From DAOTYX01 sp034434635 (GTDB taxonomy: Bacteria; Chloroflexota; Anaerolineae; B4-G1; DUEL01), in assembly GCA_034434635.1 (NCBI GenBank), contig DAOTYX010000044.1, positions 1 through 44,107 of the forward strand: a stretch of 44,107 bases of DNA, given 5' to 3'. The translations under genes were made by a program, and so were the position numbers. A model generated the notes under the pieces. It worked only from the letters and a program-made list of their open reading frames with translations, searched no databases and was not told where the DNA came from. This document shows, piece after piece, positions 1 through 8,486 of this stretch (position 1 is its first letter; every line of letters begins with the position of its first letter).

Positions 1-1
1 G

Positions 2-2668
2 GTGAACCTGGCGGTAGAGTTCTTCTACCCGCTGCTCGACCCGCGCCTGCGTGAGGACGGGGCGCGCGAGGAGCGGGAGGAGCGGCAGGGCTGGCGGGCT
101 GTGGTCGCCGCCGTCCTTGACGTGGCGCGGGGCCTTCGCCTCCGCCTGGTCGGGAGGCGACGGCAAGGCCTGCCTCCTCTCCCCCCACGCGCGGAATGGA
201 ACAGCACGCAGGCGGAGGAGCCAGCGGAGGCAAAACGGGCCGGACGACGGTGGCTGGCACGCAGCCTGCTGAACAACCCGGCGCTGTTGGTCGGAACGCT
301 GTTGGTGGTGGGTCTGTTGGTGCTGGTGCTGTTCGGCGCCCGCATGACCTCCGCCAGCCCTTATCAGATCCACGGCGTGATGATGATCGAGGGGGAGATC
401 GGCGCGCCCCCCTACCCGCCATCCTCGGTCTTCCCGTGGGGCACCGATCACATCGGGCGGGATGTCCAGGCTCTGGTGCTGGCTGGGGCGAAGAACACCC
501 TCTCCCTCGCCTTCTTCGGCATGCTGGCGCGCGTCCTCCTCGGCACGCTGCTTGGCCTGCTGGCCGGATGGTGGCGCGGCGGCTGGTTCGACCGGCTGGT
601 GACAGGGGCGGTTGGGGTGTGGGCGGCGTTCCCGCTGACCCTCTTCGCCATGCTGCTCATCCAGGCGTTGGGCATCCAGCAGGGGACGTGGGTGTTCGTG
701 GTGGCGATCTGCGTGGTGGGCTGGGGGGAGGTGGCGCAGGTCGTGCGCGGGCAGGTGCTCAGCGTCCGCCCGCAACTGTTCATCGAAGCCGCCCGTTCAA
801 TGGGCGCCAGCAGCGGACGGCTCCTCGTCCGCCACGTGCTCCCGCAACTGCTGCCCACCCTGCTGGTCGTCTCGGTGCTCGAGATGGGTGGCGTCTTGAT
901 GCTCCTGGCAGAACTGGGCTTCCTCAGCATCTTCATCGGCGGTGGGTTCCGTGTCCAGATCGGCGAAGCGGGACGCATGGTGCCGGTCATTGCCTATTTC
1001 TCGGACGTGCCGGAGTGGGGGGCACTGCTCTCCAACATCCGCGACTGGTGGCGCAGTTATCCCTGGATGGCCTGGTATCCCGGCATCGCCTTCTTCCTGT
1101 CCATCGTCGCTTTCAACCTGTGGGGGGAAGGGTTACGCCGCTTCCTGGAGGAGAGCCGGGTCAAGGTGACGCGGCTGTTCAATCGCTACTTCCTGTTGGC
1201 AGCGCTGGCGGTGATGCTCATCATGACCTGGGTGCTCCGTAGCGGCTCGCCGCTGGGGCTCTACCGGGAGACGGCGTTACAGTTCGACCCGCAGCGAGCG
1301 ATGGCGCACATCGCCGCGCTGAGCGCGCCGGAGATGGCGGGGCGGGAGACCGGCACTCCGGGCGCGGAGGCAGCGGCCCGCTACATCGCGGCGCAGATGG
1401 AGGAGATCGGCCTGCTCCCTGGGGGTGAAAACGGGACCTATATCCAGACCCGTCCCAGTCCGCGCCTTCATCTGAACGTCGTCCCGCGGCTGGAACTACT
1501 CGATGCGCAGGGAAACCTAACCCAGTCGTTTGTCTATCACCAGGATTTCGTCGAGGTGATTGAACCATATGCCTCGTTCGGCATTGCGGAGGGCAGGGTT
1601 GTCGGGTTGGTGACTGGCCCCGAGCCAGGAGCCACTGAAGGGGACCCCTACGGGTTGGGCAGGCACGTTCTATATGACAAGGTGATCCTCGTGCGCGAGG
1701 AGGACTTCTCGCGGATCGGCCTCGGCTCCGCTGCGGGGGTTTTGGTGGTCAGCGAGGAGCCGCAGGCCTTGCAACGCCGGTACCTTTACCCCCAGTTGAA
1801 CTGGCCTGCTCCCACATCGCCGGTCATGCGGGTCAGTCGGCAGGTGGCAGAACAGTTGCTGGCCACTGCGGGCAGCAGCCTGGCGGAATTGGAGGAGATG
1901 GCTGCGGGCCTGGGAGTGGGCGAGGTAGCGCTGACGGAGCCGGGCGCAGTGGTGCGCATGATGGACATAGCGACTATGCAGCCAGATGCGGAGGAGAACT
2001 ACTACAACGTCATCGGCTACATCCCCGGCACCGGCGCGGAGGTGGAGGCACCCGGTGGCGTCAACCTCGACCACTACGTGATCATGGTCAGCGCCTACTA
2101 CGACGGCCTGGGGGTGAGTCCTGACGGGATTCTCTACCCCGGCGCCAATGACAACGCCAGCGGCGTGGCGGCGATGCTGGAGATGGCCCGCGTGCTGCGG
2201 CAAAGCCCCTACCAGCCCAAGCGCACGGTGGTCTTCGTCGCCTGGGCCGGCGGAGAGCGCGGCGAGGGGCTGAGCATCGTCAATGTCATGAGCGCCAAGG
2301 TGGGGTTCAGCAGCCTGGCCGTGGATGCAGTGATCGAACTGAGCGGGGTCGGCGGCGGAGACGGGGAGGGCATCGCCCTGGGCGAGGGGAGCAGTTACCG
2401 GCTGGTGCAACTCTTCCAGCGCGCCGCCAGCCGCCTGGGGGTGTCCGCAACCACGCGCGGCCGCGGCCCGCACTATGGCCTGGTCACCCGGCCCGGGTTG
2501 GGGGACCGCTCCGCGCTGACGGCCTACGTGAGTTGGGACGGCTCCGACCGGCTGGCGCACACCCCGCAGGATGACCTGGCCCATATTGACCCCGATCGGT
2601 TGGGACAGGCGGGTCGGACGGCGCTGCTGACGCTGCTGGTGCTCAGCCGGGAGGTGAGCGGATGGTAG
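2..2668 (+). CDS. Dpp-type ABC permease fused to degenerate M28 peptidase domain (5' partial)
   Basis: The first residues (VEFFYPLLDPRLRE) look like the C-terminal end of a DppB-type permease, so the gene very probably starts upstream of the window and is a DppB-DppC fusion. A charged linker follows (about residues 20-85), then a DppC-type permease of several membrane helices with the EAA motif (EAARSMGASSGRLLVRHVLP, about residue 262). After a further helix near residue 400 comes a periplasmic-type M28 aminopeptidase fold to residue 888, recognisable by GANDNASGVAAMLE and HTPQDDL. Most M28 metal and catalytic positions are changed: the HxD motif reads YYD, the EE pair reads GE (AGGERG), the next aspartate is Ser (ELSG). 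Only the bridging Asp and the last His seem kept, so peptidase activity is doubtful. The fold may bind peptide or serve as an extracytoplasmic domain. Overlaps the next gene by 7 bp. Certain about the domains; the role of the fusion is inference. Confidence 0.85.
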   Translation: MNLAVEFFYPLLDPRLREDGAREEREERQGWRAVVAAVLDVARGLRLRLVGRRRQGLPPLPPRAEWNSTQAEEPAEAKRAGRRWLARSLLNNPALLVGTLLVVGLLVLVLFGARMTSASPYQIHGVMMIEGEIGAPPYPPSSVFPWGTDHIGRDVQALVLAGAKNTLSLAFFGMLARVLLGTLLGLLAGWWRGGWFDRLVTGAVGVWAAFPLTLFAMLLIQALGIQQGTWVFVVAICVVGWGEVAQVVRGQVLSVRPQLFIEAARSMGASSGRLLVRHVLPQLLPTLLVVSVLEMGGVLMLLAELGFLSIFIGGGFRVQIGEAGRMVPVIAYFSDVPEWGALLSNIRDWWRSYPWMAWYPGIAFFLSIVAFNLWGEGLRRFLEESRVKVTRLFNRYFLLAALAVMLIMTWVLRSGSPLGLYRETALQFDPQRAMAHIAALSAPEMAGRETGTPGAEAAARYIAAQMEEIGLLPGGENGTYIQTRPSPRLHLNVVPRLELLDAQGNLTQSFVYHQDFVEVIEPYASFGIAEGRVVGLVTGPEPGATEGDPYGLGRHVLYDKVILVREEDFSRIGLGSAAGVLVVSEEPQALQRRYLYPQLNWPAPTSPVMRVSRQVAEQLLATAGSSLAELEEMAAGLGVGEVALTEPGAVVRMMDIATMQPDAEENYYNVIGYIPGTGAEVEAPGGVNLDHYVIMVSAYYDGLGVSPDGILYPGANDNASGVAAMLEMARVLRQSPYQPKRTVVFVAWAGGERGEGLSIVNVMSAKVGFSSLAVDAVIELSGVGGGDGEGIALGEGSSYRLVQLFQRAASRLGVSATTRGRGPHYGLVTRPGLGDRSALTAYVSWDGSDRLAHTPQDDLAHIDPDRLGQAGRTALLTLLVLSREVSGW

Positions 2669-4140
2669 GGATGACCGGTAACGACGGAGAGGAACGGCGT
2701 TTCTCTTCCATGCTATTACGCCTTTTTGCCCGCCGCTGGTTCTCCGTGCCGATGGCGCTGCTGGCGACGGTGGGCGCGGCGGTGGCGGCGGGCTACCTGC
2801 TGGCGGAGGTGGGGCCGCTCATCGCCGCGCTGGTGCTGGTCGCCCTGGCGGCGGCGTTGTGGATGCTGCGGGACATCGAGGTGGCCTACTGGGCGGTGAT
2901 CGCGGTGGTCTCCCTGCTGCCCTTCGCCTCCTTCCCCTTCGAGATCGGCTTCACACCCACCTTCCTGGACGCCGCCCTGGGGATGCTGTTCGTCGCCTGG
3001 CTGTTGCAGGTGATGACCGGTCAGCAGACTCACTTCGTCGCCACCCCGTTGGGGCTGCCGGTGGTTATCTTCCTCCTGCTGGCCGTGTTCGCCTTCATCC
3101 TGGGGCTCGGCCACGCTCCACTCACGGCCTACGTGGTGCGCCACTTCGCCGAGATTCTGCTCAGCATCTCGCTCTTCTTCCTGGTGGTCAACACGGTACA
3201 GACGTCGGAGCGGCTCGAGCGGCTGGTGCGCGTGCTGCTCATCTGCGTCTTCATCGAGGCGCTGATAGGAGTGGTCCTCTACATCATCCCCGACGAGTGG
3301 GCCATGCGCACGCTCTCCGCGTTGGGGCGGGTGGGCTACCCCACCGGGGCCGGGGTGCTGCGTTACATCAACGACGACCCCTCCCTGGCGCAACGGGCCA
3401 CGGCCACTTCGGTGGACCCCAACGTGTTGGGCAGCCTGCTCAACCTGACCATCGGTCTGGCGGTGCCGCAGCTCTTCGCCCGCTGGCCGGTCATCCGCCG
3501 CCGTTACCTGGTGCCGATGGTGGGGGTGATGGTGTTATGCCTGGGGTTGACGATGTCGCGCGGCTCGCTGGTGGGGGTGGGTGTGGCGTTGGTGGTCGTC
3601 GCCACGCTGCGCTACCGCCGGCTGTGGTGGCTGCTGGCGGCAGCGATGGTGCTCCTGCTGCTCTTGCCGCAGACGCAGGGGTTGGTGTCTCACTTCATCG
3701 CCGGCCTGCGCGGCGAGGACCTGGCGACGCAGATGCGCTTCGGGGAGTACAAGGATGCGTTCATCCTGATCAGCCGCGACCCGATCATCGGCGTAGGCTT
3801 CGCTGGCTCGCCGGACGTGGACACCTACGTCACCGTCGCCAACGTCTACCTGCTCATCGCCGAAGAGATGGGGTTGGTGGGGCTGGCCGCTTTCCTGTCC
3901 GTGATCGCCGTCTTCTTCGCCCACTTCTGGCGCGCCCGTCGCGCCGTGGCTGCCGACGAGCGGCTGGAACCGCTGTGGTGGGGGTCGCACGCGGCGGTCA
4001 TCGGCGCGCTGATGGGCGGCATGTTCGACCACTACTTCTTCAACCTGGACTTTCCGCACTCCGCGACGCTGTTCTGGCTGATGGTGGGCTTGGCCACTGC
4101 GGCGACGGGGATGGTGAGGCGATGGTCAATGGACCAATGA
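2662..4140 (+). CDS. O-antigen ligase/polymerase-like membrane protein (Wzy_C type)
   Basis: 492 residues, about eleven hydrophobic segments. The region around residues 240-430 fits the O-antigen ligase (Wzy_C) family: DPNVLGSLLNLTIGL, a conserved SRGSLVGVG helix start, a long loop with RFGEYKDAFILISRDPIIGVG, and a following helix with EEMGLVGLAAFLSV. Family members join or polymerise surface glycans at the outer face of the cytoplasmic membrane; the substrate here is unknown. The start at 2662 is favoured by a GGGAGG ribosome site seven bases upstream inside the previous gene; ATG 2671 is the alternative. The last codons (…SMDQ, TGA) lie inside the CAATGACC repeat that begins at 4127, so the C-terminus appears to be set by the repeat. 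Translational coupling to the upstream fusion gene is likely from the overlap, though the functions do not obviously match. Confidence 0.8.
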   Translation: MVGMTGNDGEERRFSSMLLRLFARRWFSVPMALLATVGAAVAAGYLLAEVGPLIAALVLVALAAALWMLRDIEVAYWAVIAVVSLLPFASFPFEIGFTPTFLDAALGMLFVAWLLQVMTGQQTHFVATPLGLPVVIFLLLAVFAFILGLGHAPLTAYVVRHFAEILLSISLFFLVVNTVQTSERLERLVRVLLICVFIEALIGVVLYIIPDEWAMRTLSALGRVGYPTGAGVLRYINDDPSLAQRATATSVDPNVLGSLLNLTIGLAVPQLFARWPVIRRRYLVPMVGVMVLCLGLTMSRGSLVGVGVALVVVATLRYRRLWWLLAAAMVLLLLLPQTQGLVSHFIAGLRGEDLATQMRFGEYKDAFILISRDPIIGVGFAGSPDVDTYVTVANVYLLIAEEMGLVGLAAFLSVIAVFFAHFWRARRAVAADERLEPLWWGSHAAVIGALMGGMFDHYFFNLDFPHSATLFWLMVGLATAATGMVRRWSMDQ

Positions 4141-4302
4141 CCCCAATGACCAATGACCCCAATGACCAATGAACAATGACCAATGAACAATGACCAATGA
4201 ACAAAGGGGGGCCGTCGGCAGTTGATGGTTCTTGGTCATTGGCATTGGTCATTGGCATTGGTCATTGACCATTGGTCATTGGTCATTGACCATTGGTCAT
4301 TC
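4127..4302. repeat. CAATGACC repeat in inverted halves
   Basis: The left half (4127-4206) is built from tandem units of the type CAATGACC and CAATGAAC. The right half (4231-4302) is built from the same units in the opposite orientation (GGTCATTG). About 24 bp of unrelated sequence separates them, so the block could fold into a long imperfect hairpin. The left half contains the stop codon of the preceding gene. The same unit occurs at 30181-30224 at the end of moeA. Confidence 0.9.
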
Positions 4303-4314
4303 TCCGCAAGCCTG

Positions 4315-4342
4315 TTGACTTCTACGCGGGCCGTGGTAGAAT
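4315..4342 (+). promoter_or_regulatory. Sigma70-like promoter of the APC/TrkA operon
   Basis: TTGACT at 4315-4320 and TAGAAT at 4337-4342 with a 16-base spacer, immediately after the repeat hairpin and 67 bp before the chosen start at 4409. Good match to consensus; no binding site for a regulator is evident. Confidence 0.75.
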
Positions 4343-4408
4343 TTTCCTGGAGTGGTCTTGTGGGGCCACTCTTTTCGGGTTATTATGCAGAGAGAGGTGG
4401 AGGCTTCG

Positions 4409-5992
4409 ATGGCAGAGGGGCAGAGCGCGCCCGAGGTCGGCGAACAGCGGATCGAGTTGCGGCGTGATGTGACGGTCTGGGGCTCCTACATGTGGGGCTA
4501 CGCCGACGTGGGGGCCGACATCTACGCCGCGCTGGGCATCGTCATTGCCGCCGCGCAGGGCATGGCCCCGCTGGCCTTCGCCATCGCCGGCCTGGTCTAC
4601 GTGATGGTCGGCCTGGCCTTCACCGAACTCTCCTCATCCTACCCCGTTGCCGGTGGTGGACAGTACTACTCGCTGCGCGGCCTGGGGGATTTCTGGGGCT
4701 TCATCGCCGGCATCGCCCTGTTGTTTAGTTACACGATTGACATCGCCCTGTTCGCCGTGGCGGCAACCGGCTATGTCAACTTCTTCCTCCCGATGGTGCG
4801 CGAGTTCAGCGTGACGTTGGGTCCATTGGTCAATGTCAACCCCCTGTGGTGTTTGGAGGCCATCGTGGTCATCGTCGCGCTGAGCCTGCTCAACATCCGG
4901 GGGGTCAGGGAGTCCTCCCGTTTCAACGAGGTCCTCGGCGCGTTCGACCTGGTGATCGAGTCCTCCATCATCGTCACCGGCTTCCTGTTCGCCTGGCGGC
5001 CTGAACTGCTGGCCTATCAGTGGACCTTCGAAGCGCCGACGGTGACGCAACTGCTCTACGGCGCGTCGCTGGCGATCATCTCCTTCGTCGGGCTGGAGTC
5101 CATCAGCCAGGCGGCGCAGGAGACCCGCCGACCGGCGACGATCATCCCGCGCACCTCGCTGACGCTGATCTTCACCGTGCTCATCTACGCCATGTCTTTC
5201 TCCACCCTGAGCCTGGGGGTGCTGCCCTGGCGTGAGATCGCCGTGCGCGAAGGGGATCCGATCGCCCTGCTGGCCAGCAACATCCCCTACATCGGCGTCG
5301 TTGCCGGGCGGCTGACCGCCCTTCTCGGCGCGACGATCCTGCTCACCTCGTCCAACACCGGCATCATGGGCGCCTCACGTTTGGTCTTCTCGATGAGCCA
5401 CTTCCGTCTGGCCAGCGAGTGGTTCAACAGGGTCCAGCCCAGGTACCGGACGCCGATCAACTCCATCCTTGCCTTCAGCGGCGCGAGCGTGGTGTTGACG
5501 CTGCTGTCTTTCATCACGCCGCGCGTGTTGGACACGCTGGCGAACCTCTACGCCTTTGGCGCGACGCTGGGCTATACGCTGGTCTTCCTTTCGCTGATCC
5601 GTTTGCGCTTCACCGACCCGTACAGCCCGCGTCCGTACAAGGTGCCGGGCAACATCCGCTGGCGCCGCAAGGACGGCAGCGTGATCGAGGTGCCGGTGAT
5701 CGGCTTCATCGGCTTTGCCGGTGTGTTTGCAACCTGGCTGACGGTTGTGGTCACCCACGACATCGGCCGCATCTTTGGGCCGCTGTGGGTCCTGGTCTGT
5801 GTGGTCTACTACGTCGTCTACCGCCGACGCAACCGCCTGCCGGTGTGGAGCAGCGTCCCCCGCGACTGGGAGAAGGAGCAGGTGGAGGTACTGACCAGCG
5901 CCGAGGAGTACGAACTGGTGGAGCAGTACAAGCAGGCGCTGATCCAGCGTGACAAGGGGCGCGGCGTCCGGTCGCGCTGGCTGGAGGAGTGA
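4409..5992 (+). CDS. APC-superfamily amino acid/cation permease
   Basis: 527 residues with about twelve membrane helices. TM1 region reads GYADVGADIYAALG and the TM6 region FVGLESISQAAQETRRP, matching the APC pattern FxGFE…EE/TknP around residue 235. APC members move amino acids, polyamines or (KUP/KimA branches) potassium across the cytoplasmic membrane; the substrate cannot be read from the sequence. The reading frame is open back to 4352, but the start at 4409 has a strong GAGGTGGAGG site (4394-4403). The cytosolic C-terminal tail of about 50 residues is charged (EKEQVEVLTSAEEYELVEQYKQ). It leads an operon of USP, NIL and two RCK_N proteins, all typical ligand-sensing regulators of transporters, so this permease is probably gated or regulated by them. 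A cation substrate is possible on that ground but not shown. Confidence 0.85.
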   Translation: MAEGQSAPEVGEQRIELRRDVTVWGSYMWGYADVGADIYAALGIVIAAAQGMAPLAFAIAGLVYVMVGLAFTELSSSYPVAGGGQYYSLRGLGDFWGFIAGIALLFSYTIDIALFAVAATGYVNFFLPMVREFSVTLGPLVNVNPLWCLEAIVVIVALSLLNIRGVRESSRFNEVLGAFDLVIESSIIVTGFLFAWRPELLAYQWTFEAPTVTQLLYGASLAIISFVGLESISQAAQETRRPATIIPRTSLTLIFTVLIYAMSFSTLSLGVLPWREIAVREGDPIALLASNIPYIGVVAGRLTALLGATILLTSSNTGIMGASRLVFSMSHFRLASEWFNRVQPRYRTPINSILAFSGASVVLTLLSFITPRVLDTLANLYAFGATLGYTLVFLSLIRLRFTDPYSPRPYKVPGNIRWRRKDGSVIEVPVIGFIGFAGVFATWLTVVVTHDIGRIFGPLWVLVCVVYYVVYRRRNRLPVWSSVPRDWEKEQVEVLTSAEEYELVEQYKQALIQRDKGRGVRSRWLEE

Positions 5993-5993
5993 G

Positions 5994-6236
5994 GTGTTCC
6001 GTCCGCGACAGCCGGTTCCCCCGCCGCAGCGGGCCACCTGGGCCGACCTGTACCGCATTGGCCTGGGGGTGCTGATGATCCCGTTGGGAGCCACCATCCT
6101 GGTGCGCACCCTGTCGGCCCACATCGTCACCCCAGCCTCGATCCTGATGGGCCTGGCCTTCATCGGCTTCGGGGTCTACCGGCTGTATGTGGGCTTCGTC
6201 CGGTATCGGATGTACCGTGAGATGAGGCGAAAGTGA
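5994..6236 (+). CDS. Small two-helix membrane protein
   Basis: 80 residues from GTG 5994, one base after the permease stop. A Pro/Arg-rich N-terminus is followed by two hydrophobic segments (IGLGVLMIPLGATILV and ILMGLAFIGFGVYRLYVGF) and a basic tail (RYRMYREMRRK). No family recognised. The tight spacing on both sides (GTGA overlap with the next gene) supports a real gene in the operon, perhaps a small subunit or assembly partner of the permease. That role is inference. Confidence 0.65.
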   Translation: MFRPRQPVPPPQRATWADLYRIGLGVLMIPLGATILVRTLSAHIVTPASILMGLAFIGFGVYRLYVGFVRYRMYREMRRK

Positions 6237-7042
6237 AGAGGTTGCTGCTTGCTCGTTGCTGGTTGCTCGTTGCTGGTTGCTCGCTGCTGGTCGTCGCGCT
6301 GACGGTGCTGATGGCGACCGCCCTCCCCGCCCATGCCGGGCCAGGGGATGGCGGGTTCGCAGGGGGAAGCGCGCAGGCGACGGTCACACCAGAGCCGCAG
6401 ACCACGCCTCCGCCGCCGGTGAACGAGCGGCAGGGACAGGCGGTGCTGCATCCCATCGGCATCGTGCTCGCGGTGCTGTTCTTGGTGCTGATGGTCAGCC
6501 TCTTCCGCTGGATGTTCAGGGTCCCGCCGCCGCTACCCTACGCGGTGGTCAAGGCCCGGCAGTCCGTCTCGGCGCTGCACCGCATCCTGGTGCCGACGAC
6601 GGCCAACGTCGCCTCCGAGCGGGCGGTGGAACTGGCCTGTCGCCTGGGGTCCACGCAGAAGGCGGAGATCGTGCTGGCCTACGTGGTCGAGGTTCCCTTC
6701 ACCCTCTCGCTCAACACGCCGATGCCCGCCGAGGAGGCACGTGGACAGGAGGCGCTGCGCACGGCGCAGTTCATCGTCGAACAGCACGGCCTGCCGGTCA
6801 AGACGCGCATCTTCCCCGATCGGTACGTCTGGAGCGGCATCCTGCACCTGGCCCGTGATGAGATGGTGGACGCGATCGTGATGAGCGTGGGCGCCGGACG
6901 ACCAGGGCAAGAGGGAGGACTGGGCCGCAACGCCCAGCAGGTGATCCGGCGGGCGGAGTGTGAGGTGGTGCTGGACAAGGCGCCGGTCTGGGCGGCGCCG
7001 GCATGGCACAAGGGCCAGACGCCGGCAAAGGAGGGCACATGA
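6233..7042 (+). CDS. Membrane-anchored universal stress (USP) domain protein
   Basis: 269 residues from GTG 6233, overlapping the previous stop (GTGA). It has a hydrophobic N-terminus (signal or anchor), a Thr/Pro-rich stretch (residues about 45-65), a second membrane helix (IGIVLAVLFLVLMVSLFRW) and a C-terminal USP domain from about residue 115 (HRILVPTTANVASERAVELACRLG … DAIVMSVGAGRPG … QQVIRRAECEVVL). USP domains often bind ATP or c-di-AMP-like nucleotides; the usual G-x2-G-x9-G(S/T) loop is only partly kept, as the Ser/Thr is Arg here. With the neighbouring RCK and NIL proteins it suggests a regulatory module for the APC permease. The DNA encoding the signal contains tandem GTTGCT/GGTTGCTC units. 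Confidence 0.8.
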   Translation: MKRLLLARCWLLVAGCSLLVVALTVLMATALPAHAGPGDGGFAGGSAQATVTPEPQTTPPPPVNERQGQAVLHPIGIVLAVLFLVLMVSLFRWMFRVPPPLPYAVVKARQSVSALHRILVPTTANVASERAVELACRLGSTQKAEIVLAYVVEVPFTLSLNTPMPAEEARGQEALRTAQFIVEQHGLPVKTRIFPDRYVWSGILHLARDEMVDAIVMSVGAGRPGQEGGLGRNAQQVIRRAECEVVLDKAPVWAAPAWHKGQTPAKEGT

Positions 7043-7293
7043 TGGTCAAGTGGCAAGTACGGTTGACGTATCCTCGCCATCTGCTCGACCAGCCGCTGAT
7101 CTACAGGTTGATCCGCCAGTTCGACCTGCTCACCAACATCCTCGAGGCGCGGGTCACCGCTGAGGAGGGCTGGCTGGTACTGACCGTCCGCGGTCCGTGC
7201 GCGCAGGTGGAGCAAGGGATGGCGTGGATCGCAGAACAGGGAGTCAAGGTAGAGGTCCTGTCGAAGGTGGAGGAAGGGGAATGCGCGTCGTGA
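7039..7293 (+). CDS. NIL-domain protein
   Basis: 84 residues from ATG 7039, with AAAGGAGGG upstream and a four-base overlap with the USP gene; ATG 7042 is an alternative. Nearly the whole protein is a NIL domain: VRLTYPRHLLDQPLIYRLI … NILEARVTAEEGWLVLTVRG … GMAWIAEQGVKVEVL. NIL domains are small ferredoxin-like ligand-binding folds, known at the C-terminus of methionine ABC ATPases and in some ferredoxins. As a free protein beside TrkA-like genes it is probably a regulatory sensor; the ligand is unknown. Confidence 0.8.
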   Translation: MMVKWQVRLTYPRHLLDQPLIYRLIRQFDLLTNILEARVTAEEGWLVLTVRGPCAQVEQGMAWIAEQGVKVEVLSKVEEGECAS

Positions 7294-7679
7294 TCATGGG
7301 TTGCGGCCGCACCGGCGCCTATCTGGCACAGCGGTTGGTGGCAGAAGGGCACCAGGTGACGGTGGTGGACAAGGACAGCGGCTCTTTCGCCCGTCTGGGG
7401 GCCAACTTCCCCGGCGATCTGGTGGTGGGTACCGGGATTGATGAGGATGTCCTGCGCCGGGCAGGCATCGAGCAGGCGGATGCGTTTATCGCTGTGACCA
7501 ACTGGGACAACACCAACGCGATGGCGGCGCAGGTGGCCAGGGAGATCTTCGGGGTGCCCCGTGTCGTGTGTCGCATCTACGACCCGCTGCGCGAGGAGAT
7601 TTACCGCGAACTGGGACTGGAGACGATCTGCCCGACGATCTGGAGCGCGCAGCAGATCATGGAAAGCCTGGCGGGTTGA
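7281..7679 (+). CDS. TrkA-N (RCK_N) NAD-binding protein, short form
   Basis: 132 residues from ATG 7281, overlapping the NIL gene by 13 bp. It contains the complete Rossmann RCK_N fold: GCGRTGAYLAQRLVAEGHQVTVVDKD, GTGIDEDVLRRAGIEQADAFIAVT and a final helix. It lacks the RCK_C domain found in full TrkA. RCK_N domains bind NAD(H) or ATP and control potassium channels and transporters in the cytosol. It is probably a heterodimer or octameric-ring partner of the next protein. Confidence 0.87.
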   Translation: MRVVIMGCGRTGAYLAQRLVAEGHQVTVVDKDSGSFARLGANFPGDLVVGTGIDEDVLRRAGIEQADAFIAVTNWDNTNAMAAQVAREIFGVPRVVCRIYDPLREEIYRELGLETICPTIWSAQQIMESLAG

Positions 7680-7697
7680 GCCGGCGGAGGAATGGGT

Positions 7698-8363
7698 ATG
7701 TACATCATCGTGGTTGGCGGTGGAAAGGTCGGCTACTACCTGACCAAATCGCTGTTGGAGGAAGGGCACGAAGTCCTGGTGATCGAGAAGGAGGCACGCA
7801 AGTGTGCCCGTCTCTCCGAGGAACTGGGGGCCAACGTGTTGGAAGGGGATGGCTGCGAGACGGCGTTGATGATGGAGGCGGGGATGAACCGCGCCCAGAT
7901 GGTCATCGCCGTCACCGGCGATGACGAGGACAACCTGGCCGTCTGCCAGATCGCCAAGCACAAGTTCCACGTCCCGCGGACGACGGCGCGGCTGAACAAC
8001 CCGCGCAACGAGCGCATCTTCCGCAAGTTGGGGGTGGACGTCACGGTCTCCAGCACGGAACTGATCCTCTCGCAGATCGAGCGTGGCCTGCCAGCCCGCT
8101 CCCTGGTCCACCTGCTGACGCTGCGCAGCGTCGGTGTCAGTTTCGTCGAGGTGGAGATTCCGTCGGACTCGCCCGCGCTCGGCCGCCCCCTCAAGGCCCT
8201 GGGCATCCCCGATGACTCCATCCTGGCCCTGGTGATCCGTGACGACCAGGCGTTGGTCCCCTACGGCGATACGGTGCTCCAGCCCGGAGATCAGGTGATT
8301 GCGGTGACCTCAGAGGCCAGTGAGGGCACCTTGCGGCGCATCCTGTATGGCGTGACGGTGTAG
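7698..8363 (+). CDS. TrkA family potassium-uptake regulator (RCK_N + RCK_C)
   Basis: 221 residues. RCK_N covers residues 1-135 (MYIIVVGGGKVGYYLTKSLL, VIEKEARKCARL, GDGCETALMMEAG). RCK_C follows (VEVEIPSDSPALGRPLKALG … VPYGDTVLQPGDQVIAVT). ATG 7698 is chosen over ATG 7692 because GGAGG at 7686-7690 is then seven bases away. Family members bind nucleotides and c-di-AMP or K+ cues and gate cation transport. No trkH/ktrB gene lies in the window; the only transporter in the operon is the APC permease. Confidence 0.88.
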   Translation: MYIIVVGGGKVGYYLTKSLLEEGHEVLVIEKEARKCARLSEELGANVLEGDGCETALMMEAGMNRAQMVIAVTGDDEDNLAVCQIAKHKFHVPRTTARLNNPRNERIFRKLGVDVTVSSTELILSQIERGLPARSLVHLLTLRSVGVSFVEVEIPSDSPALGRPLKALGIPDDSILALVIRDDQALVPYGDTVLQPGDQVIAVTSEASEGTLRRILYGVTV

Positions 8364-8453
8364 AGAGCACCGGGGCGCGGAGATGCAGAGAGGCAGGAGG
8401 TGGCAAGGGGGTAGAACGGATTGTCTTGCTGCTGGGTGACGTTTTCCCAACCT

Positions 8454-8474
8454 GGCACGGATCCTGGCCGTGCC
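8454..8474 (+). other. Hairpin in the leader of the metalloprotease gene
   Basis: A perfect seven-base stem (GGCACGG and CCGTGCC) with a seven-base loop, ending a few bases before the AAAGGAG ribosome site. It could influence translation of the downstream gene or end transcription of the trkA operon, although no T-run follows. Confidence 0.55.
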
Positions 8475-8486
8475 GAAAGGAGCAAC

